30,032 nucleotides of DNA from Lingula anatina (taxonomy: Eukaryota > Brachiopoda > Lingulata > Lingulida > Lingulidae): contig NW_019773976.1 of the NCBI RefSeq assembly GCF_001039355.2, forward strand, positions 1 through 30,032. The letters run 5' to 3'. Shown here in pieces: positions 22,332 to 30,032 of the stretch. How positions within the stretch are numbered: the stretch's first letter is position 1; each line of letters starts with the position of its first letter. A program made the translations under genes and the position numbers. A model generated the notes under the pieces. That model searched no databases, was not told the origin of the DNA, and saw nothing but the letters and a program-made list of their open reading frames with translations.

Positions 22332-23448
22332 TTATTTGATACTGACATCACAGGAGGGTAGGGCTGATTGCATATTCTTTTCGATGTCCTCAGGATTCTT
22401 TACACCAGACAGATGGTGGGCTTTTAAAACTTTTAATTTTCTGTGGGGAGAAAAAGAAAAAAATATGTATACATATGATATTACCGATGGTTATCTTTAG
22501 AAATGATTAATATGCCTAGAAACATAGCAGTGATTTAATTAGCATATAAGTGATATAACTAAACAAAACTATATCAAGAGAAGAAGAAATTTAAAAAACA
22601 GCATTTTATGCCATAACTTATCAATACCTATTTACATTACATATTAATAAAACACATTTCTGAAAGAAAGTGTGACAGCGCCTTTAAGTATCAATCCCTA
22701 GACTAATTTGGCATTGTAGAATAATATCATAGCAATGTGAGCAATGTGAGTTTGGTGTGAAAGACTTGTTGTGGTTGAGACAAGTACCTTAAGTGAGTCA
22801 GGTGCTGCAGGCCTGCCTCTGTCACCTTACAATGGCTGAACTCTAAGTGTTCCAGGCAGTCAGAAGTGTGCTCCTCCAGATAAAACATGCCTTCATCATC
22901 CAAATATTTACAGTTGTTCATCATCAATTTTTTCAAATTTTTTATACCTCCTGCAAATAAATATCTGATTAGTATTTTCAAAAATTGCAAACTACTCATC
23001 ATTTTTTAGGATATTGTAGCAGATTTGTCAATTTAAAAATATATTTCCTTTTTCGTAATATGTTACTATCATCTGTATTAAAAAAATTAAAATGAATGAA
23101 AGTGAGAAAGTGGCAAAACATACTAAGGCAAACATAGAAAAATTAAGAATGAGAAAAGGGGGCAATTTTATGACTGTCCTGATACTCTCCTGTAAGAGAA
23201 AAGGCAAGCAATGGCATGCACACACTGGAATATACCCACTGAAATTGGCAAATCCCATTCCCATGATCTCAGAATTGTCAGCATTGATTTCCTCCAACTT
23301 GTAGCTTCTGTCCTGTTCTGGTGGCAAAGAATTGTAATTGTCTTCAAACCTGGTGGTGCCTGCCCACCGTATCTTTCCACCTGTCTTTATAATCCATTCT
23401 GCACTGCATCTATCAGGGCCAAAGTCCTTTATGCGGGTATTGTCGACA
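22332..23448 (-). CDS. DMAC2L: ATP synthase subunit s / coupling factor B (DMAC2-like), last three coding exons
   Basis: A mitochondrial inner-membrane-associated protein with a short LRR fold, described as coupling factor B of ATP synthase. Exons on the minus strand: 23448-23240, 22950-22788 and 22440-22332 (stop TAA at 22332-22334). The first encodes RIKDFGPDRCSAEW, WAGTTRFEDNYNSLPP and YKLEEINADNSEIMGMGF, aligning with human RIRDVGPDRAASEW and the DYNHLP region. The second encodes GIKNLKKLMMNNCKYLDDEG and LEHLEFSHCKVTEAGLQHL. The third encodes LKVLKAHHLSGVKNPEDIE and ALPSCDVSIK, matching the human C-terminus. Phases agree across both introns (TTC A|GTGGGT; TTA AG|GTACTT). In total 160 aa are seen against about 200 in human. 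The N-terminal mitochondrial presequence and roughly 30-40 residues are missing and must lie at higher coordinates. The acceptor at 23449-23450 is chosen from the homology break. Confidence 0.9.
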
Positions 23449-24102
23449 CTGGAATGGCGCATATAATATTTTTGATCAGACAATGCCAAGGATTATGCTT
23501 GCTGTATTTGAAAATGCTAAATTGGATTTGGGAAGATAAAAAATCTACACTCAATACTTGTCTAAACCAAAGCTATTCATGCAGTCATTGCCAAAACTGG
23601 AACAGAAAGGTTTCAAATGCTTTAGATGTTATACTGCACCTTAGCTAGCACATACTAATGGAAACATTGTATTGTAAAATGTTGCATGGTATCCATACAT
23701 GTACAGTTATTAAAGGGGTCTACCCAAAATGTCCAATACATTGCAACAAAGCACAATTAACTATAGAAAATGACCTTGAAGGCAAGTAAACACAGGAAAC
23801 GGTCATTCACAAGAAAATATGGTGATTTAAAAGCAAATTTTAACACCAGGTACTATTAATATTGTTGATCCAACTGACAACTTTGTAGGATTTGTTTATG
23901 AATTATTGGGTCGTTTATGTACCATATTGGCAACTGAAGAAGAAATAGGGAGTGGCTCTTTTTGGCAATATGGTGGATACCCTGGTGCTTAACAAATCCA
24001 TGGTTTGTAACCTTGACTGACAATTGGTGGCATCATTATCTATAGTAACTGACTGCCAGGAAAACAACTAGGGCATTTCACAATGGGAATGAAAAATGTC
24101 AC

Positions 24103-24184
24103 AGGCCAGATCCCAATCCAGTCCAGTTACTAACTGGACTAGGCCAAATCCTAATCATAATCTGGTTTAGGCCAGATCCTAATT
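24103..24184. repeat. Three diverged AGGCCAGATCCTAATC repeats
   Basis: Units at about 24103-24119, 24141-24156 and 24169-24184. Between the first two lies a palindrome (GTCCAGTTA...TAACTGGAC, 24121-24139). No coding meaning is seen. Confidence 0.7.
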
Positions 24185-24313
24185 GTGTCTTTGAATTGTG
24201 AACAGCATAATGAGCATGTTTATTGGCCAAGTAATTTACAGGGATGCTGCCAGTTTGTTTGAATGGCATGTGTAATAAAACTGTGGATGTTATAGAACAA
24301 AGTATATCATATG

Positions 24314-24504
24314 CTGGGGTACGTAGCGCTAGCAATATTTTTTTTTCACTCAGCCAAATCACCACTGTTTTTTGTCATTTTGTTATCAAAATTGTTGTAA
24401 ATTGACTTAAACAAGTCAAATCAAGTCTTTTTTCTTTAGCCAATTTAAGTAAGTTTTAGCATTTGGCTAAATTGGCGAGTGTTGCACTGTTAGCGCTACC
24501 CCAG
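24314..24504. mobile_element. MITE with CTGGGGTAGCGCTAACA ends, copy 1
   Basis: A 191 bp element. The right end is TGTTAGCGCTACCCCAG. The left end is CTGGGGTACGTAGCGCTAG, the same terminus with a small insertion. ATATG flanks both sides exactly (24309-24313 and 24505-24509), a 5 bp target duplication. The copy at 29034-29124 has the same ends and a different 5 bp duplication. There is no coding capacity. Confidence 0.87.
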
Positions 24505-25476
24505 ATATGTAACTTACAGCTCTGGAAATTTGAAATTAACAAGCATTTTAGAAAATCTTTGCATTTTCTTAAGAATATATAAAAAGTAAAAAGAAAAGTG
24601 TGAATTGTCTGCCACCCAATAGCTAAACTATTCAGGCACATCTGGCCAAGCACACCTACTGCACTTGATTTACATAATGACCTTGATTTACATAATTGAA
24701 CAGTGTTTGGCAGCCACACCCTTGAGAGAGTGCTGTGTGTGCCAGTTAGTAGTGAGCAGCTAAGTAATGCAGAGGCAGAATCTGAAGTAAATTTAGTTGA
24801 AAGAGGCTAAACGGTGAGATATTTTTGTATACAACTGTATATAATTTATTAAATTTCTATGTATATATTATTATATTGCTTTCTCAACTTACTATTGAAT
24901 TAGTTTAGTCACAGAAAGTAAATGATGCTGAATAGACAATGGTGGTACTGGTATTTTCAACTCCATGTTATTTGCATATAAAATTTGTGTCATTTATGTA
25001 TGCTGAACAATTAGTTTCTTATATGGTTTTCTTTGTTTTAGTTTCACGGCAGTGTCCTGAAAATAAAGGAGTGCCCATTGACATTTGCTTCTTTTTATTC
25101 GGTGTCTCAGATGAGGTACAATTTTTATGTCTCCTCCATCCCAGTGTTGTAAACATGCTGTAACGCTTCAACATATCAAGTGAACTGCTGAAAAGTTCTC
25201 ATCAAAGTAAAAGCAGGTGAAATTTTTTGGAACTGAAGTTTAAGCTGAAGGTTGGAGATAACTTGTAGCTTAATCGTATCGAGCGCATCAACAGAATGAA
25301 TCGAGCACAAAATGGGGTCAGGCAGTGAAGCCGAATGATACTATAAGTAGCAACATGTGCCTAAATGGGGACCACCCCTCTATGATTGAGAATTGAGCAT
25401 GTGCAGAATGCGCATATGCGTAAATAAGCTCTGGAGATTGTCGCCATAAATGCTGTCTGACTACGCCAAACTTTTC

Positions 25477-25502
25477 TATATATATTCATATATATATATA
25501 TA
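25477..25502. repeat. Interrupted (TA)n microsatellite
   Basis: A short AT dinucleotide run with one interruption (TATATATATTCATATATA). Confidence 0.85.
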
Positions 25503-26479
25503 AAGAATTATACATTATTTTAGCTCTTATTTGGGTTGATTGATTATAAAAAAACATTCATATCAGCTACTAACACATAATTTGCAAGGCATTTTTTTAT
25601 TGGATAAGCTTTATAAAAATTCCCATTTTTATATATAATAATGTACAATTTTTATTTCACTACTGGTATGTAGTTTTTTATAACGTAAATAACACTTTAT
25701 GAGAATTTATTTTGTAAATAAATGTAATACTACACGTTACTGAGAGTAAAACATAAGGAATCTCAGTGTGCAGAAATTGGCTAGCCATGGTGCATAATAT
25801 TTTGAAATTTATACACATAAACAGATCTTTGTGAACTTTTGGTTTACCCTTACAATTATAAATAGCGTCTCAAAAAAAATCCTATACTTAGTATGTGAAA
25901 GCCATCAATGATCAAAGGAAATGGACAAACATTCTTCGACTAGAAGGTATATTGCTTTTTGAAGGATAACAGCCAGCATCAGTGACACTCAGTCCTCTTT
26001 GCAATTATTCTTGATGAAAGTAGTCATATAAGAACCATGACTTGACATCCCTTGTGAACATTATTACAAGTATAGATGAAAAACAGTGGGTAAATCATAA
26101 CCAGCCAAAAAGTCTTGTACCTGCTCGGCTATAATATATAAGTAGATCTAAAAAGATACTTAAAATCTAATTTCAATCCAGTTGATTTGTGTGATCATCT
26201 TATTTAGGATGTACATATATCACGAGAGAATTTCATATCACCATGAAAATATAATTTATCTTAATCACAGGGACATGTAAGCCTCGAAAAAATTGTTAAC
26301 ATTAATAATATGATAAAGATATGAATGAGAAAGAAAAACGTTATATGAACAAATGAATAATATGGTAATTACTGTGGTATGTTGATGTTTCAAATGAAAT
26401 AATTTCCACGTTTGTTTTGTTGGCATTAAGTGTTGTTTCAGTGCGAGTATCTTTCTTTTCAACAGCTACCTTATGGGAA

Positions 26480-28050
26480 GAATGGGTTTCTTTTCGGGCA
26501 AGGGTACACTGCAGCAAATTACTGTTGCAGCCGTAGTGATAAGCTGTCATGTTGCAGTTGTCTCCACCACTACCTCTTTGTAAGGAAAACCAGTTTTCAA
26601 CAACATCTTGACTTAATCTTTTTGGTATTATGTAGCAATCTGGATATTCTTTTTGGAATTCTTCACTTTAGATATAGTTAACTAGGTCTTTCAGACCAGT
26701 GATGCTAATTTTCATGTCTTCCATGGTCTGGTATGAAATGAAACGCCTTTTCATTTCAGCTCTTGTGTAGTATGATGTTTCAACATTATTGTTCCCATTC
26801 ATTTGCATCCTGTTGCCAGTTGTGCAAGTCGTGGGTCATTTGGGCTGGAAAGGGGCTCTGTAGAGTTGAAGATGGGAATGTGGATGGGAAGATGAAGAGT
26901 TGAAGATGGGAATGTGAAAATGGGATGTGACATGTTAATGAACTGTCGTGTCTGATTGTATCTTCATTGTCATGTTGTTGCATTTCTTGCAATACCTCTG
27001 GTTCAAGTGTCTGCACTAGAAGTTTATTTTTGTGCAATTATTTATGAATGGATGGCTGTATTTGGTTTTTGTTTATTGAACTGGTCTGTCTCTGTCTCTT
27101 TCGTATGCTTGCATAAAATGCTCCCAAATAACTGTTTTTCCAGAATGTGTTAGTAAGTGCACGTGTCTGTCAGAGGTACCACTACAGAAGACATTGCTGC
27201 ATAGTTTTTTAACAAGATGGGTTGGATCAGAAATAAAAAATAATGGTTAATTGGTTATTTCATTAATGGTCACGTGTGTCAAGTTACCAGTGAGATATAT
27301 TGCTTTCAAATTCATTCTCATGAATCTCCTATTCTCAAAAGTGCCATCACAGATGGCCAGAAGATATCTTAATCTATGAAGATGAAGTTTCCAGAGACCC
27401 CTTTCAGAAAAGATGATGGATGGTGGTTTCTGTCATCAAAGTAACCAACAGGATATGAAAATTTGGTAAATAATGATATGAAAAGGAATTGTGTAATGTG
27501 TGAGCCAAGTAGTTGCATTGATGAAGATGAGAGGGCTGGATAATAGGGATCTTTAACTTCTGCTGTGTTCAAGTCTACAAATCCTACCAGCTCACTAGTA
27601 TTTGCAGACCAGACAAGTCCCTCTTTAATTTTCACCTCATCAATTGGCAGTGCACCCACTTGGGATACTGCAGAAAGATTCAGTTTTTGTTGTTGTGAGT
27701 GCATGTTTGCCATTTTTTCAGGATGCAAGATTCTGTCATGCTGAAGTGCCGAAAATCTTGTAGTGTTCTGCTGCTTGGTAGTCTTATGTATCCTGATTTG
27801 CCCATTCGTTCATATTGTGTTTTGGAGTGATAGCATGCCAGGAAGAATTTGAGGATACCATCTCATTTGTTGGGGTTTTGTAGTGATTGCTTTCTGTTAG
27901 TCTTGCAGTAAAATACTTCACTTGTAGTAAAATTTCCAAAAATGCATCCTGCTGTTCTTTTATGTGAGTAAGTATATGGTTGATTTGCACCAAAAACGTT
28001 TGTGTACAGTGATCCCATTTACAAATGTATTTTTTCTCAATGGGTGAGAT
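26480..28050 (-). pseudogene. P-element-superfamily (THAP9-like) transposase relic
   Basis: Minus-strand fragments in the order of a P/THAP9-type transposase, scattered over different frames. In order: RWYPQI (about 27860); GYIRLPSSRTLQDFRHF (about 27790-27742); KEGLVWSANTSELVGFVDL (about 27640-27570); FLFISLFTKFSYPVGYF (about 27490-27430); AICDGTFENRRFMRMN (about 27358-27311); FFISDPTHLVKK (about 27240-27203); TVIWEHFMQAYERDRD (about 27140-27085); and RLSQDVVENWFSLQRGSGGD (about 26612-26550). The family normally shows the same series: WxP, LPSxRTLxDY, the GLVxxxxTGELVGF block, a CDGxxxNRRFxRMH block, FFISDxPHLxKT and QDxxEN with a GGxxDNP-like tail. At least two in-frame stops and several frame changes make it inactive. 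No N-terminal THAP zinc finger or terminal inverted repeats were found, so element ends are unknown and the limits given are approximate. Confidence 0.82.
26862..26916. repeat. Spaced direct repeat inside the transposase relic
   Basis: A 21 bp word beginning AGAGTTGAAGATGGGAATGT occurs at 26862-26882 and again at 26896-26916, a 34 bp period. It lies in the decayed part of the P-like transposase and probably arose after inactivation. Confidence 0.8.
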
Positions 28051-28059
28051 ATATACGAT

Positions 28060-29028
28060 TGATTTTATATTGTAATATGTGCTTGGCTGATGTGTTCCAG
28101 GGTGGCATCTATTGTAGGGAAAGATTCTGTGTACGTGCATGCTTGTCATTTGCAGGATTTATAATGTTTTATGAGATGTGCTTGATTGAAATCATTTAAT
28201 ATTTAGGAATACTTTTTTTGCAAGTCGTTACCATCTTCTGTATTAAGTGCCCGCACATGTTTTATTTGCATTTTGTACATGAGAAAGTTTTGATTTTAGA
28301 TTTTTAATAGAAAAACTTTTATGCAGCCGATGAGAAAGTTCAGATTTTGTGCAATAGGAGTAGTTTTTGAAATCAGTATGTTCATTGGATTTCCCTGGAT
28401 GTTATGTTATGATGACATTAATGATTTGCAAGGCTTATGGATGTCCTGATCTTTTGGAAAATAAATAGTATGACATTTTCTGGCATGGATTTGTTCACCA
28501 CTGCTGTTAACATTGGTTAGTGGCCCTGACTTACCCCGTTATCTTATCATCTTCTCATCTTTTTGCAATTAAATCTGAATATGTGTCATACGGAAGGCCA
28601 GGGCATGGTTGAGTCCAGTCAAGTTTTTTAAGTATCACTGATGCAAGGGGGTATTTCTTCTAAAAAATCCTGCCTTTCCAGGTTTTGGTGGTATGAATGT
28701 ATAGTCCATTCTCTTTTCATATTCATGGTGATGCCTTTTTCTGCACAGAATGGGTTTATTTTATTATATTTTGCCATGTACAGGTTCTTCATATTACATA
28801 TTTCATATATTATCCAATCTGGGAATTGTATCTTAACAATTTATTTTATGGTTCTATTTTACACCTGCTGGTGTATGTCCATTGTTTCTTCCTTTGTGTA
28901 ACCTATAAAGTAATAAATAATAGTAAACATATTTTTATTATATATTTATTACCTATACTGGTTATCATGAGCTAAAGTAATAAGGGCCTGGTACATGTAG
29001 CATGAGAAACAATTTAAAGTGAAAGTTT
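28060..29028. other. No gene recognised
   Basis: AT-rich sequence upstream of the transposase relic, where its N-terminus and 5' terminal repeat would be expected. I looked for a Cys2-Cys-His THAP pattern on the minus strand and did not find one. The short plus-strand frames are hydrophobic by composition and not convincing. Confidence 0.5.
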
Positions 29029-29033
29029 TCTAA

Positions 29034-29124
29034 CTGGGGTAGCGCTAACACTCGGGTTAATTTGATTTTAGTCAAATTTAAACCATTTGGACAAAAAAGA
29101 AAAAAATTGTTAGCGCCACCCCAG
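29034..29124. mobile_element. MITE with CTGGGGTAGCGCTAACA ends, copy 2
   Basis: A 91 bp element with left end CTGGGGTAGCGCTAACA and right end TTGTTAGCGCCACCCCAG. A perfect TCTAA duplication lies outside (29029-29033 and 29125-29129). It shares AACACTCG next to the terminus with copy 1 read in reverse. It is shorter than copy 1 (91 against 191 bp), so internal sequence has been lost or replaced. No coding capacity. Confidence 0.88.
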
Positions 29125-29129
29125 TCTAA

Positions 29130-30032
29130 TATAATGAAAATAGAATCTAATACTGTACCCTACATTGAAAGGGGACAGTTATATTTTATCTATAATTGTG
29201 CATTGAGATCCATTGTACCTACTTGTAAACATGTTTATATTAATAAAGAGATAACACGTATTGTTATTTATGAGTTCAAGAGGAAATACAAGGAACTGTA
29301 TCAAATTGCAAGACTTGGACAACATGCAGATGATATGCTATCACGGACAATACATCAGATTTAGGAAAAGACAGTGTGCATGACATATCTACTAGAACAT
29401 GTACTTTCCTCTGGCTCTCACGATAACTGCAAAAAGACATACAAAGTTTTACCTATTTGGCAGATGTAATAACAAGGCTTACACTGGAACCCTCAAGCAA
29501 AGAGGAGAAGATTACATACGTAATACCTAACCTTTGCAGTGACCTAGAGGTAGACAAGACACTATAGGCTAAAAGGAGTTATGAAGACTTACCACCTTAT
29601 GTGAAATGTACTGGTACAGCAAGGTGGTGAATGACAACAAATAAGGATTGCTTGCTAAAAAGATTTTCTACTGCTAACTACTGTAACAGTAATTTTTTGT
29701 TGTAGTTAAGTGTTTAACATAGTCATATAATTGTAAACACAGTTATATCCACGTATACATTTTCACCACTACAATAGAAACAGTATATTCTTTATATATA
29801 TAACGTAAGCATAATACATGAAAGAAAAAGGGAGTACAAAAATTTACAATGAGAACATTCCTATTGATTTGGTCCAATTGGAGCAACGAAATTATAGAGC
29901 AGGTTCCCCTACAGTTCTGTTCTATACAGCAAAATCACCACAAATGCTATAGAGAAATATTTTTATCTTTTTGTTTACAAAACAATGTATATGAAAATTT
30001 GATAATTTTTGCCCACTGAAAACATTGAGCAA
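29130..30032. other. No gene recognised
   Basis: An open plus-strand frame runs to 29364, but its ATG at 29062 is inside the MITE. The part beyond the element (for example CALRSIVPTCKHVYINKEI and YKELYQIARLGQHADDML) looks somewhat protein-like but matches nothing I know. No splice pattern or start codon supports a gene. Confidence 0.4.

Larger units (their letters stand above)
23449..26479. other. DMAC2L upstream/intron region with repeats
   Basis: Probably a DMAC2L intron plus the sequence upstream of it. It contains three diverged AGGCCAGATCC-type repeats (24103-24184), a 5 bp-duplication MITE (24314-24504) and an AT-rich microsatellite (25477-25502). A more CpG-containing stretch at about 25260-25450 is the best place for a promoter. 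Its minus-strand ATG at 25447-25445 opens a short basic frame. No exon could be proven. Confidence 0.5.

Noticed and set aside
23092-23648. Plus-strand frames of 70 and 145 codons.
   Set aside because: Shadows of the DMAC2L exon that is read on the minus strand.
24939-25163. Plus-strand frame of 74 codons, preceded by a possible donor at about 24811 and an acceptor-like TTGTTTTAG at about 25041.
   Set aside because: Hydrophobic by AT-rich composition, with no recognisable motif and no conserved continuation.
28641-28975. Two overlapping plus-strand hydrophobic frames that look like membrane proteins.
   Set aside because: Both arise from T-rich sequence. They overlap each other in different frames and neither shows family motifs or splice context.
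1-30032. CRISPR arrays, bacterial operons and canonical tRNA or rRNA genes.
   Set aside because: No regularly spaced repeats, no cloverleaf with proper A and B boxes, and the sequence is clearly animal nuclear DNA.

Overview
The window is eukaryotic nuclear DNA, AT-rich, with multi-exon genes, GT-AG introns of roughly 50 bp to 5 kb and many short non-autonomous transposons. The protein sequences are clearly animal. Gene content, intron sizes, base composition and MITE density suggest a lophotrochozoan invertebrate, most likely a mollusc such as a bivalve. The organism assignment is an inference.

Layout from left to right. Positions 1-5981, minus strand: the first two coding exons of glycogen phosphorylase, separated by a 4.9 kb intron. 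The rest of that gene lies off the left edge. A 327 bp CpG- and NRF1-motif-bearing interval (5982-6308) separates its start codon from that of the next gene. Positions 6309-17952, plus strand: a complete 27-exon gene for CEBPZ/Noc1, a nucleolar ribosome-assembly protein (1,034 aa by my exon joining), with one GC-AG intron. Positions 19134-20678, plus strand: a single-exon 514 aa leucine-rich-repeat transmembrane receptor whose cytoplasmic tail carries an ITAM-like tyrosine motif. Positions 22332-23448, minus strand: the last three coding exons of ATP synthase subunit s / coupling factor B (DMAC2L). Its 5' exon or exons were not identified with confidence. Positions about 26480-28050, minus strand: a decayed P-element-superfamily (THAP9-like) transposase.

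Mobile DNA is frequent between and inside genes. Four short inverted-repeat families can be defined from this window alone. Three have two copies each: a TTAA-flanked family, a CATAG-flanked long-hairpin family, and a family ending in CTGGGGTAGCGCTAACA with perfect 5 bp target duplications. The fourth has one copy: a CAGGGGCGG-ended, hAT-looking element with internal subrepeats.

The genes do not form an operon or a shared pathway. Glycogen phosphorylase and CEBPZ are head to head and probably share a bidirectional promoter. The LRR gene and DMAC2L are convergent. I did not find a clearly new multi-gene system. The observations most worth following are the ITAM-like LRR receptor, the three two-copy MITE families and the P-like transposase relic.
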